Source: an uncultured Nocardiaceae bacterium
Lineage (GTDB): Bacteria > Actinomycetota > Actinomycetes > Mycobacteriales > Mycobacteriaceae
Length of the DNA: 64,000 nt
Direction of reading: 5' to 3'
NCBI GenBank assembly: GCA_936936565.1
Contig: CAKZIX010000123.1
Location: forward strand, 13,798 to 77,797
The notes below the pieces were generated by a model. The model did no database searches, had not been told where the DNA came from, and was given only the letters and a program-made list of their open reading frames with translations. Positions 16,291 through 26,912 of this stretch are shown piece by piece. Position numbers and translations under genes: made by a program. Every line of letters begins with the position of its first letter. Position 1 is the first letter of the stretch.

Positions 16291-16901
16291 TGCCCCAACG
16301 CCTTTCGGGGCGGATCGGAGGCCGGGCCGTCGAGGTCGGACACGCCGACCGCGACGCCACCGGTGGCCAGCGGAGCCGCCGGAATGCGCCGGCCGCCGTC
16401 CGCGGGCGCGGTGACCACGAGATCCAGCGACGGCTTGAGCTCGCCGCCCAGCGCGGACCACACGTCGGCGAACGAACGGTCCTCGGGCGGCGGCAGCGCG
16501 ATGTCCAGCCCGACCGGCATGCCGAGCTCGGCCAGTTGCCCGCCCAGCAGCCGCCCCGGAACGGCGTCGTTGCGCAGGAAGCAGAACAGCAGCGCCGACA
16601 ACAGCCGATGCTCGTCTTCGGGACGCTGCGTCCACGCGGTGATCAAGTAGGACAGCTTGAAGTGCCGGGGGGCCTGAAACCGGCTCACCACAACGCCTTT
16701 GGCGTCGTACTCGTTGACCAGGCCGCGCTGGCGCCGGCGCAGATCTTCCCGGATGTCGTAGAGGAACATGTTGACCGTGGGCGCGTTGCGCCGCGCGGAC
16801 CACTCCTTGGTGGGCGCGTCGAAGACCACCTCGACCTCGCGCTGATCCACGGCCTCGGACCGCACGAGGGCGCGCAGCGCCTCGTCCACCTCGAGGAACA
16901 T
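16287..16901 (-). CDS. DUF4255 (Pvc16-like) protein, probable tail terminator/cap
   Basis: 204 residues starting at the ATG of a TGATG overlap with the LuxR gene (16899-16901). The sequence MFLEVDEALRALVRSEAVDQ, then VVFDAPTKEWSARRNAPTVN, MFLYDIREDLRRRQRG and FKLSYLITAWTQRPEDEHRL is the signature of Pfam DUF4255/Pvc16_N. In eCIS this protein is believed to cap the distal end of the sheath-tube. The last 40 residues are a disordered Pro/Ala/Gly tail. Coupling to the regulator on one side and the ATPase on the other indicates one operon. Confidence 0.9.
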   Translation of the reverse strand: MFLEVDEALRALVRSEAVDQREVEVVFDAPTKEWSARRNAPTVNMFLYDIREDLRRRQRGLVNEYDAKGVVVSRFQAPRHFKLSYLITAWTQRPEDEHRLLSALLFCFLRNDAVPGRLLGGQLAELGMPVGLDIALPPPEDRSFADVWSALGGELKPSLDLVVTAPADGGRRIPAAPLATGGVAVGVSDLDGPASDPPRKALGQ

Positions 16902-17515
16902 CAGATCAACCCCATGCGCAGGGCGTAGGCCACCGCGTGCGACCGGTTGCGCAACTGCAGCCGGGTGGTGACGTCGTGCAGCGAGTTCTTGATCGTGCGC
17001 TGCGAATAGCACAGCTTGTGCGCGATCTCGGCGGTGTCGTCGCCGTCGGCGACCAAGCGCAGGATTTCGATCTCGCGGTGCGACAGGCCGGTGAACGACA
17101 GTCCTCGCGGGTGCAGCACTTGGCGTTGCAGCCGGCCGACCTGGTCGAGCAGCTTGCCCAGCAGGTCCGGCGGGACGGTGCCCTCACCCCGCGCCGCCGC
17201 GCACACCGCGTGCGCGAGCCGTTCGGGCGAGGCGTCGCTGCGGCGCACCATGCCTGCGATACCCGCCTCGACCGCCGCCGCCAGCCCCTTCTCGTCGAGG
17301 TCGGCAGTCACGAGCACGGTCCGGCAGCCGTTGCGCTGCAGTCGCCGCAGGGTCTGCACCGCGCCGTCGTCGAGGGCGTCGGCCACCACGAGGGCGACCA
17401 CGGCCTGGTCGGGGTTGTCGAGCACCGACACCTCCGGGCGCGGACGTAGCTGTGCGGCCAGTCCGGCGCGCGAAATCGGATCGGCCGCATACACATACAC
17501 CGATGTCCTGTCCAT
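16901..17515 (-). CDS. LuxR-family regulator with a degenerate receiver domain, first gene of the eCIS operon
   Basis: 204 residues. A receiver-like domain (1-120) is followed by a GerE helix-turn-helix (GLSHREIEILRLVADGDDTA, TIKNSLHDVTTRLQL). The usual acidic pair near the start is reduced to AADPISRAGL, and the expected phosphoacceptor region reads VVALVVADALDDG rather than D-x-x-MP-x-x-xG. Phosphorylation is therefore doubtful, as in BldM/WhiI-type atypical regulators. The ATG follows AGGTGGAG. No histidine kinase gene is adjacent. Being first in the operon and coupled to DUF4255, it is the likely local controller of the eCIS genes, possibly responding to a ligand or partner. Confidence 0.85.
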   Translation of the reverse strand: MDRTSVYVYAADPISRAGLAAQLRPRPEVSVLDNPDQAVVALVVADALDDGAVQTLRRLQRNGCRTVLVTADLDEKGLAAAVEAGIAGMVRRSDASPERLAHAVCAAARGEGTVPPDLLGKLLDQVGRLQRQVLHPRGLSFTGLSHREIEILRLVADGDDTAEIAHKLCYSQRTIKNSLHDVTTRLQLRNRSHAVAYALRMGLI

Positions 17516-17778
17516 GACTCCACCTCTGCGGCGTCGAGCGCCGGGGCCTGTCCCGGCGCGTTGGCATCGAGGGTCCCCGGGCGCTTAACCGTGCACTGAA
17601 CAGGGACTAAACGTGCAGGTAGTTGCCCTCTGATGCCAGGTCGGCGGGGCAACGCCGCTGGTCACCGCCACCGAGCGGGTAGTGATCGCCGCCGAGTCGA
17701 GTAGTCGAGCACGCATGCGCGGGATGTCCGGGCGGGCGCACCCTGAGTGTCGTTGGACCGCACAGCACAGGGAATCGC
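17516..17778. promoter_or_regulatory. divergent intergenic region between the eCIS regulator and the hydrolase operon
   Basis: This 263-base region must contain both divergent promoters. Two CGTGCA hexamers (17590-17595 and 17612-17617) lie 22 bases apart, about two helical turns, in the more AT-rich part (GGGACTAAACGTGCAGGTAG). They may be binding sites for the LuxR protein; this is a weak, position-based suggestion. No terminator or small gene is visible. Confidence 0.35.
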
Positions 17779-19893
17779 ATGAGTCTGGCCCGTTTGCGCA
17801 CACTGACCGCACCGTCGGCAGGGCTCGTCGCCGTTGTCGCGGTGATCGGAATCGGTTGTGCCACAGTAACTCACGCGACACCAACGACGACGCCTGCGGG
17901 CGGGCAGCCGGCACCGTCGCCGGCCGGCCCGCCCGCGGCGGCCACGCCGCCGCCGGCACCCACGCCACCGCCGCAACCGGCGCCCACGCCGCCGCCACAG
18001 CCACCGCCCGCACCGCCCCCCGCATCGTCCGCGGCCCCGCCCGCACCCTCCACGCCGGTTACGACGCCGCCGATCGGCCGTACCCCCGCCGCCGGGGGTA
18101 TCTCGGTGCCACCGAGTTCATCGGGATCGCCGTCGGCCTCCGGTTCGTCCACACCACCATCCGGATCGTCGACACCGGCCTCCGGATCCTCGACGCCGGC
18201 CTCCTCGACACCGGCCTCCGGTTCGTCGACCACCGGCAAGGCCGCCTGCGGAATTCCCGACGGGGCAACACCGTCACCCGCCGGCAAGTCCGGGACGGCC
18301 GATCCGAACTGTGGCGCGCACACCTCGGGTGCGTCGAGCACCACGGCGCCGTCGACGACCGTTTCCACCGCGACCCCGCCGACGTCACCCGCGCCGCCGA
18401 TCGTCACCGTGGTGCGCACCGCCAATCCGCAGCGCCCGGACCCACCCGCCGATTTCGTTGCCCCACAACGTGTCCTCCCGGACGACATCGCGCAGCCACC
18501 GCCGTGCGCGGTGGTGAACGGACCGATGGCAGAGGGCACCTTCACGGTGTCGTCGGGGTTCGGAGTGCGCGGCGGCGAACAGCACCGCGGCATCGACATG
18601 GCCGCCCCGACCGGCACCCCGATCTACGCTGCACTGGACGGGCGCGTCACCGCCGCCGGCTCGGCACAAGGCTTCGGCAACTGGATCGTCGTCGATTCCA
18701 CCACCGCGGACGGCGCGGTGTCCACGGTGTACGGCCACATGTACGACGACGGGGTGTTGGTGCGCCAGGGCGACGTGGTCAAGGCAGGCCAGCACATCGC
18801 CAACGTCGGCAGCAACGGTCAATCGTCCGGTCCGCATTTGCATTTCGAGCTCTGGCAGGGCGGACGGCTGGCGGGCGGGCGAGCCGTGGACCCGCAACCC
18901 ATGCTGCGCAAGTCCAAGCCCAGCGACAATTCCGTACTGGCGGTGGCCAATTCGATCGTCGACTGCGCGGTGAAGCCGGGCGGCAAAGGCCTGAAGACCG
19001 AGAAGATACCCGCCGAGTTCGTGCCCTGGCTACTGGAAGGCGCCAAGGTGTGCGCGGGCGTGACGGCGCCGTTGCTGGCGGCACAATTGAAGGCGGAGAA
19101 CAATTTCCGGCACGGACCGACGGCACCGGTGTCGTCCACCGGCGCGATGGGCCCGGCGCAGTTCATGCCGGGCACCTGGGCGCAGTGGCAGCTCGACGCC
19201 GACCGCAACGGCACCGCTGACGTCAACAGCATCGCCGATGCCGTTGTGGCACAAGCACATTTCATGTGCAAGCTGTGGACCGACAGCGACGCCGGGGTAC
19301 GAGGCGGCACCCTGAAGGGCGACCCGGTCGACCTCGCGCTCGCCGGATACAACGCCGGCTTCGGCGCCGTGCAGCAAGCCGGCGGGATGCCGTCCGGCGG
19401 TGACTACACCACCCAGACGCAGCCCTACGTCAAGAAGATCCGGACCTTCGAACGCGAACTGGCGCTGCAGGACTGGACCGGCACGCCGGATACGCCAGGA
19501 CAGCCGCAACTGCCGCACAACGACGACAAGACCCTTGCGGCCGCCCGCCACTACCTGGACACCGAATACGTGTGGGGCGGCGGAAACACCAAGGGCCCCA
19601 CCCGGGGTGGCTTCGACGGACCCGGACTGTCCAGCTACGTGCTGTACACCGCCACCGACGGAAAGGTCACTCTGCCACGGACCGCGCAGAAGCAGTGGTC
19701 GGTAGGCAGCGAGGTCCCCGTCCACCAACTGCGCCCAGGGGACCTGGTGTTCTCGGACTGGGACGAATTCGGCAAGCCACGCAAGGTAGCGGTCGCGATC
19801 GGCGGCGGGCGCGTGGTACACGCTTCGGCCGCTGGGGCGAAGGTCGTCGAAGACGCGGTCGCGGCGGACGCGAAAGGCAGGCGAGTCGCATGA
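17779..19893 (+). CDS. secreted three-domain peptidoglycan hydrolase: M23 + SLT transglycosylase + inactive NlpC/P60
   Basis: 704 residues. A signal/anchor segment (about 14-32) is followed by a Pro/Thr/Ser-rich stalk to about 235. The LytM/M23 domain (254-370) has HRGIDMA and GPHLHFELW. The lytic transglycosylase-like domain (425-560) has AAQLKAENNF, GAMGPAQFMPGTWAQW and LALAGYNAGFGAV. The NlpC/P60 domain (586-704) has YVWGGGNTKGPTRGG, the retained VVHAS histidine and RPGDLVFSDW, but FDGPGLSSY where active enzymes have FDCSGL. The catalytic Cys is missing, so this domain is probably binding-only. The same three-domain layout occurs in actinomycete conjugation systems. It overlaps the next gene as ATGA. 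Confidence 0.88.
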   Translation: MSLARLRTLTAPSAGLVAVVAVIGIGCATVTHATPTTTPAGGQPAPSPAGPPAAATPPPAPTPPPQPAPTPPPQPPPAPPPASSAAPPAPSTPVTTPPIGRTPAAGGISVPPSSSGSPSASGSSTPPSGSSTPASGSSTPASSTPASGSSTTGKAACGIPDGATPSPAGKSGTADPNCGAHTSGASSTTAPSTTVSTATPPTSPAPPIVTVVRTANPQRPDPPADFVAPQRVLPDDIAQPPPCAVVNGPMAEGTFTVSSGFGVRGGEQHRGIDMAAPTGTPIYAALDGRVTAAGSAQGFGNWIVVDSTTADGAVSTVYGHMYDDGVLVRQGDVVKAGQHIANVGSNGQSSGPHLHFELWQGGRLAGGRAVDPQPMLRKSKPSDNSVLAVANSIVDCAVKPGGKGLKTEKIPAEFVPWLLEGAKVCAGVTAPLLAAQLKAENNFRHGPTAPVSSTGAMGPAQFMPGTWAQWQLDADRNGTADVNSIADAVVAQAHFMCKLWTDSDAGVRGGTLKGDPVDLALAGYNAGFGAVQQAGGMPSGGDYTTQTQPYVKKIRTFERELALQDWTGTPDTPGQPQLPHNDDKTLAAARHYLDTEYVWGGGNTKGPTRGGFDGPGLSSYVLYTATDGKVTLPRTAQKQWSVGSEVPVHQLRPGDLVFSDWDEFGKPRKVAVAIGGGRVVHASAAGAKVVEDAVAADAKGRRVA

Positions 19894-20384
19894 CCCGACA
19901 ACTGTTCGGCTGGCTGCTGGCGGCGCTGCTGCTCGGCGGATGCGCCGCCACCGTGCCCGGGCTGGCGGTACCCGCACCGCTGCGCGGCGCCGACTCCGCC
20001 GACCCGGTGGATGTCATCCACGACGCGCTGACCACGATGTTCGGCTGGCGCCCGACGACCGACGGCTCCCCCGCAGACGCCTACACGCGGGCGCGCCCCT
20101 ACCTCACCGAGCAACTGGCCGCGCGCGCCGGGCAGGACACCGGCGAAGGCAGCCAGTCGCAGTGGGAGCAGTGGCGCGATCGCGGCGCCACCATCACGGT
20201 GACGGTCGAAGTCACCACCGAAGAACACCCGCCGGATCAGGATGCGCGCATGGACCGGGTCGTCCTGATCACGCAGACGATCGCCTATCCCGGCGGCGGC
20301 GACAGCGAGACAATCGACATGACGGTGTGGACGACAGTGGTGAGAACCGAAGCAGGATGGCGCATCAATGCCATGCAATTTTGA
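19890..20384 (+). CDS. lipoprotein, paralogue of the next gene
   Basis: 164 residues with a lipoprotein signal ending in LLLGGC (Cys about residue 18). The start ATG overlaps the hydrolase stop. The body contains ALTTMFGWRPTTDGSPADAY, ARPYLTEQLAARAGQ, SQWEQWRDRGATITV and DRVVLITQTIAYPGG, and ends VVRTEAGWRINAMQF. That is an NTF2-like or TcpC-like alpha/beta pattern without recognisable catalytic residues. Co-transcription with the hydrolase suggests a periplasmic, membrane-anchored helper. The function is unknown. Confidence 0.75.
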   Translation: MTRQLFGWLLAALLLGGCAATVPGLAVPAPLRGADSADPVDVIHDALTTMFGWRPTTDGSPADAYTRARPYLTEQLAARAGQDTGEGSQSQWEQWRDRGATITVTVEVTTEEHPPDQDARMDRVVLITQTIAYPGGGDSETIDMTVWTTVVRTEAGWRINAMQF

Positions 20385-20397
20385 GCGGAGGATCCGC

Positions 20398-20880
20398 GTG
20401 CGACGCCTGATTGCGGTGATCGTGGTGACGGTGGCGGTGTTGGCCGGCTGCGGCGCGGACGAGCACGGCGACGACCACACACCGGCGGACAAGGAAGCAC
20501 TGGCCACCATCGAGTCCGGCCTGGAGACGATGTTCAGCTGGCAGCCCGGGGTGGATCGCGATCGCCGCGACGCCTATGTGCGGGCCGAGCCGTGGCTCAC
20601 CGACGGGCTGGCCGCACAGTCGGGACAGACCACCGAACGCGGCCCGGGCATGCAGTGGGACCAGTGGGCGCGCGAGCGGGCCACCGTGACGGCCGCGGTG
20701 GTGGTGCTCGGCACCGAACACGGCCCCGATCAGCCCGACCGCATCGACCGGGTCGTGCTGATCACACAGAACGTGACGGACCCGGGTGGGAAGGTCACCG
20801 AGTCGATCGACCTGAACGCCCGGGTGTTCGTCGTGCGCACCGGTGCCGGGTGGCGGATCGAGCAGATCACCTTCGAGTAG
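20398..20880 (+). CDS. lipoprotein, tandem paralogue
   Basis: 160 residues from GTG 20398-20400 behind GGAGG; an upstream ATG is rejected because it would put charged residues before the signal. The lipobox is VLAGC. It parallels the previous lipoprotein along its length: GLETMFSWQPGVDRDRRDAY, AEPWLTDGLAAQSGQ, MQWDQWARERATVTA, DRVVLITQNVTDPGG, VVRTGAGWRIEQITF. The pair arose by tandem duplication. No function is known; both probably sit on the outer face of the membrane beside the hydrolase. Confidence 0.75.
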   Translation: MRRLIAVIVVTVAVLAGCGADEHGDDHTPADKEALATIESGLETMFSWQPGVDRDRRDAYVRAEPWLTDGLAAQSGQTTERGPGMQWDQWARERATVTAAVVVLGTEHGPDQPDRIDRVVLITQNVTDPGGKVTESIDLNARVFVVRTGAGWRIEQITFE

Positions 20881-20916
20881 CGCGTCGCTGTCGGTGCCCG
20901 TCGCTACGGTGGAGGC

Positions 20917-21711
20917 ATGCGACTCGGACTGGACTACGCCGCCGCGCGGCCGGGCGGGGCCGCGATCCGGGCGGCGGGTTACGACTTCGTGGTGCGCTAT
21001 CTGTCGGACGGCGGGCCCTCGCTGCCGGGTAAGCTGCTCACCCCGGCAGAGGCGAACGACCTTCGTGCGCACGGGGTTTCGATCGTCTCCAACTGGGAAA
21101 CCTGGGCCGACCGGATGCTCGACGGCTACGACGCGGGCGCGCACGACGCCCGCCTCGCCCTGGCCCAGGTACTGCGCTGCGGCGGCCGCCGCGACCGGCC
21201 GATCTACTTCTCGGTGGATTTCGACGCCACCCCGCAACAGCAGGTGCCCATCGATGCCTACCTGCGGGGCGCGGCGACGGTGCTGGGGCCGGAGTATGTC
21301 GGCGTCTACGGCGGGTACTGGCCGCTGAGCCGGGCGCTGGACCACGGCACCGCACGGTGGGCCTGGCAGACCGAGGCCTGGTCGGGCACCAACCGCGAGC
21401 CGCGCCGCAACCTGCACCAGCGGATTCGGCAGGTCGTCGTCGGCGGGGTCAGCTGCGACGTGAACGAAGCTCTCACCACGGATTTCGGCCAATGGGACTG
21501 GGTCGAGAAGGAGGAAGACGACATGACCCCCGAACAGGAGGCCGTGCTGCGCGACATTCAGGTCCAGCTGCGCGGGCCGGGTCTGGACGGCTGGCCGCAG
21601 CTGGGTAACCGCACGCTCGTCGACGGTGTGGCCGCGGCGCTCGCGCGTATCACCGAACTCGAGGCCGAAGTGGAGCGGTTGTCCAAGCCGTGGTGGCAGC
21701 GAGTCTTGTAG
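20917..21711 (+). CDS. DUF1906 glycoside-hydrolase-like protein with phage-lysin-type C-terminus
   Basis: 264 residues, with no signal peptide visible. Residues 1-190 match DUF1906 (Rv2525c-like, a TIM-barrel fold): MRLGLDYAAARPGGAAIRAA, FVVRYLSDGG, PIYFSVDFDATPQQ, VGVYGGYWPLSRAL and WQTEAWSG. The C-terminal 60 residues (MTPEQEAVLRDIQVQLRGPG, WPQLGNRTLVDGVAAALARI, then a short coiled coil) resemble the tails of endolysin-like proteins in phages of Rhodococcus and Gordonia. The substrate is presumed to be cell-wall glycan; activity in the family is poorly established. It is a monocistronic or loosely linked gene in the envelope cluster next to the eCIS. Confidence 0.8.
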   Translation: MRLGLDYAAARPGGAAIRAAGYDFVVRYLSDGGPSLPGKLLTPAEANDLRAHGVSIVSNWETWADRMLDGYDAGAHDARLALAQVLRCGGRRDRPIYFSVDFDATPQQQVPIDAYLRGAATVLGPEYVGVYGGYWPLSRALDHGTARWAWQTEAWSGTNREPRRNLHQRIRQVVVGGVSCDVNEALTTDFGQWDWVEKEEDDMTPEQEAVLRDIQVQLRGPGLDGWPQLGNRTLVDGVAAALARITELEAEVERLSKPWWQRVL

Positions 21712-21722
21712 CCTCGCCAAAC

Positions 21723-23252
21723 GTGGACACCTCCATCGTCTCCGTCACCGTCTATCCGCAGCAGGCGCGCGTCACCCGCCGCGGTTCGGTCGACCTCGCC
21801 CCCGGCCCGCACCGGATCGAGATCGGCGGATTACCTCTTGGCCTGCACCATGATTCGGTTCGGGTCAGCGGGCGCGGGCCGGCCACGGTGCGCGGTGTCG
21901 ACGTGACCGCGCAGGTCAATCCACGCTCGCCGGACGCCCGGGTCACCGAGCTCGAACAACGCCGCGACACGGCTCGCAACCGGGTCGCCGAACTCGACGA
22001 CGCCCGCTCCCTCACCGAACTGCGCAAACAGACGGTGCTGCGGTCGGGGTCGTCGTACGCCCGCTGGTTCGGCCGTACCGAACCGTCCACCACGCAGCTC
22101 GCCGAGGTCAACGACGCACTGGCACAACAGATGTCGTCGGTGCTGGCCGATCGGCGCGCTGCCGTCACTGCGCACGAGCACGCCGTGGACGAACTGGCGG
22201 CGCTCGAGCGCGAGCTCGCGGCGCTGCGCGAGCAGCGCGCCCCCGACCGCACCGCCGTGCTCGTCGATGTCGAATCCAGCGGCGGCAGTTGCGAATTCGA
22301 GCTCTCGTACGTGGTCCGCGCGGCGGGCTGGACGTCGCACTACGACATCCGCCTGGTGGACACCGAGCTCACGCTCACCTGGTTCGGGCAGGTTACGCAG
22401 ACCTCCGGCGAGGACTGGCCGGACTGCGAGCTGCAGCTGTCCACCGCTCGCCCGGCGGTCAGCGCCCAGGTACCGGAACTGGACCCGTGGTACCTCGATC
22501 GCCGGCGGCCGCCCATCGCGCCGATGGCGCGCACGTTGGGCGCCGCGCCGCCGCCCGGCGCCCCGGCCCCCGCCGCAATGGACTTCGCGGAGCGAGCACC
22601 GATGCCGGTGGCCAAGGCGGCCGTCGAACACGGCGTCACCGCCACCACGTACACCCCCGAGCGCACCGTCGCGGTGCCCGCGGACGGCAGTGCGCACAGC
22701 ACCACCATCGCGGTCACCGAACTGACGGCCGCGCTGGACTACGTCACCGTGCCCGTGCGTGGCGCCGAAGCGTATCTGCGTGCCAGCGCGGCGAACTCGT
22801 CGGAATACACCTACCTGCCCGGCAAGGCCGCCGTCTTCCACGGCGCCGAGTTCGTCGGCACCACCCGCCTCGAGCTCTGGGCGCCGGGCGAAGAGCTGGA
22901 GCTCAACATGGGCGTCGACGACCGCATCCGGGTGGAACGTGAGCTGATCCGGCGCACCGCCGGCCGCGCCCTGCTCGGCGGCACCCGCAAACGCGAAGCG
23001 GCATACCGGATCACGGTCGGCAACTACGCACCGCGGCAAGCGACGGTCACGGTGCTGGACCAGATTCCGGTGTCACGTGACGACGCGATCGCCGTCAAGG
23101 ACGTTGTGTGTAAACCGGAGCCGCGCTCGCGCACCGATCTCGGCGAACTCGAGTGGCAACTCGACCTGGCACCGGAACGCAGCGCCACGATCGACGTGTC
23201 GTTCCGGGTGGACGTCGCCAAGGGCGTCGAGATCGCCGGCTGGCGCGACTGA
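21723..23252 (+). CDS. DUF4139/DUF4140 (mucoidy inhibitor MuiA-like) protein
   Basis: About 509 residues. The N-terminal DUF4140 part (VSVTVYPQQARVTRRGSVDL, then HRIEIGGLPLGLHHDSVRVS) leads into a coiled coil (about 70-180, ELEQRRDTARNRVAEL, ALERELAALREQRA). The DUF4139 half follows (ELSYVVRAAGWTSHYDIRL, DWPDCELQLSTARPAV) and ends FRVDVAKGVEIAGWRD. The GTG at 21723 is preferred because an earlier in-frame ATG (21690) lies inside the DUF1906 gene. No signal peptide is seen. The biochemical role of the family is unknown. Confidence 0.82.
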   Translation: MDTSIVSVTVYPQQARVTRRGSVDLAPGPHRIEIGGLPLGLHHDSVRVSGRGPATVRGVDVTAQVNPRSPDARVTELEQRRDTARNRVAELDDARSLTELRKQTVLRSGSSYARWFGRTEPSTTQLAEVNDALAQQMSSVLADRRAAVTAHEHAVDELAALERELAALREQRAPDRTAVLVDVESSGGSCEFELSYVVRAAGWTSHYDIRLVDTELTLTWFGQVTQTSGEDWPDCELQLSTARPAVSAQVPELDPWYLDRRRPPIAPMARTLGAAPPPGAPAPAAMDFAERAPMPVAKAAVEHGVTATTYTPERTVAVPADGSAHSTTIAVTELTAALDYVTVPVRGAEAYLRASAANSSEYTYLPGKAAVFHGAEFVGTTRLELWAPGEELELNMGVDDRIRVERELIRRTAGRALLGGTRKREAAYRITVGNYAPRQATVTVLDQIPVSRDDAIAVKDVVCKPEPRSRTDLGELEWQLDLAPERSATIDVSFRVDVAKGVEIAGWRD

Positions 23253-23353
23253 CCCCAGACAATTCGGGGCGCGTCCGGGCGATCCGAACGGGCACCGCGC
23301 GGGTACCCGAAGGTGTTCGGCCGAGTGGCGGCCTGCTGAGTGGGAGGTCTGTG

Positions 23354-24238
23354 GTGCGATTGGTGTGTGCGTTGCTCCTGATGGTCGGCTTACTGCCTGC
23401 GCTGGCGGCTCCCGCCGCGGCCGACGATTCGATCGTCGAGGTGTACTCGCCGTCGATGAACACCACGGTGGTCAACCACGTGATCCGCGCGGCCGGCGGT
23501 CCGGCGCCCACGCTGTACCTGCTCACCGGCGCCGGCGGCGGCGAGGACGGCATCTCCTGGTGGCGTGACACGGATGTGCGAAAGTTCTTCGCCGACAAGC
23601 ACGTCAACGTGGTGATGCCCGAGGGCGGCGCGTTCTCGATGTACACCGATTGGGTGTCCGACGACCCGATCGCCGGCCGCAACAAGTGGCAGACCTACCT
23701 CACCGAGGAACTGCCCAGGGCCATCGATTCCCGGCTCGGCACCACCGGCGTGAACGCGATCGCCGGTGTCTCGATGGCCGCCGGTCCCGTCCTGGACCTG
23801 ACCATTCAGGCACCGCACCGCTACCGCGCGGTGGCGGCGTACAGCGGCTGCCCACGCACATCCGATCCCGCCGCCGTCGCCATGGTGAGCGCGCTGGTGC
23901 TGCGCGGTGGCGGCAACCCGCTCAACATGTGGGGGCCGCCGGGCGGGCCGCTGTGGGCCGCGCACGACCCGTACGTCAACGCGCACCGGCTGGCCGGCAA
24001 GGCGATCTACCTGTCCGCCGCGTCGGGCGTGCCGGGCGCCATCGACCGCAACGGGCTGCCCGGCCCGATCGTCGAATCGATCGCCAACGCCTGCACGGCC
24101 GGCTTCGCTGCTCGCCTGGCCCAGGTGGGTGTGCCCGCGGTGCACGTGGTGCGCCAGCAGGGCTCGCACACCTGGGGTCTGTTCGAGACCGATCTGCACG
24201 AATCGTGGCCGCTGTTGGCGCGGGCGATCGGCGCCTGA
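23354..24238 (+). CDS. secreted mycolyltransferase/esterase family protein (antigen 85-like)
   Basis: 294 residues from GTG 23354 (a GTG three bases earlier is also possible; GGGAGG at 23342-23347 fits the second better). The signal peptide is MRLVCALLLMVGLLPALAAP with AxA cleavage near residue 23. The alpha/beta-hydrolase core has VYSPSMNTT, YLLTGAGGGEDGISWW, VNVVMPEGGAFSMYTDW, nucleophile GVSMAAG, YSGCPRTS and a C-terminal QQGSHTWGLFETDLHESW carrying the histidine. Enzymes of this family move mycolic acids onto trehalose or arabinogalactan, which supports a mycolate-bearing host. The nucleophile elbow differs slightly from the usual GLSM, so a non-mycolyl esterase is possible. Confidence 0.85.
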   Translation: MRLVCALLLMVGLLPALAAPAAADDSIVEVYSPSMNTTVVNHVIRAAGGPAPTLYLLTGAGGGEDGISWWRDTDVRKFFADKHVNVVMPEGGAFSMYTDWVSDDPIAGRNKWQTYLTEELPRAIDSRLGTTGVNAIAGVSMAAGPVLDLTIQAPHRYRAVAAYSGCPRTSDPAAVAMVSALVLRGGGNPLNMWGPPGGPLWAAHDPYVNAHRLAGKAIYLSAASGVPGAIDRNGLPGPIVESIANACTAGFAARLAQVGVPAVHVVRQQGSHTWGLFETDLHESWPLLARAIGA

Positions 24239-24268
24239 CGCGCATCGCCGATCCGCCGCGAACAGTGA

Positions 24269-24299
24269 AACGCTGTGCCCGGAATCCGGGCACAGCGTT
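24269..24299. terminator. bidirectional terminator between convergent genes
   Basis: A perfect 15-bp inverted repeat, AACGCTGTGCCCGGA (24269-24283) and TCCGGGCACAGCGTT (24285-24299), lies between the mycolyltransferase stop (24238) and the ftsK stop (24307). Position and symmetry suit a terminator for both genes. Confidence 0.88.
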
Positions 24300-24306
24300 A
24301 CCGGAT

Positions 24307-26850
<2,544 letters not shown>

Positions 26851-26912
26851 GACCGCCAGCCTAGTCGCTTTGGTCCCATGGGGACCATTCGCAACACGAG
26901 CCCCACCGGGCG

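Noticed and set aside
1..17515. Prophage or R-type tailocin
   Set aside because: The AAA+ ATPase, DUF4255 and DUF4157 proteins belong to eCIS, and no capsid, terminase, portal, integrase or lysis-holin genes are seen. The left side is not visible, so this is not absolute.
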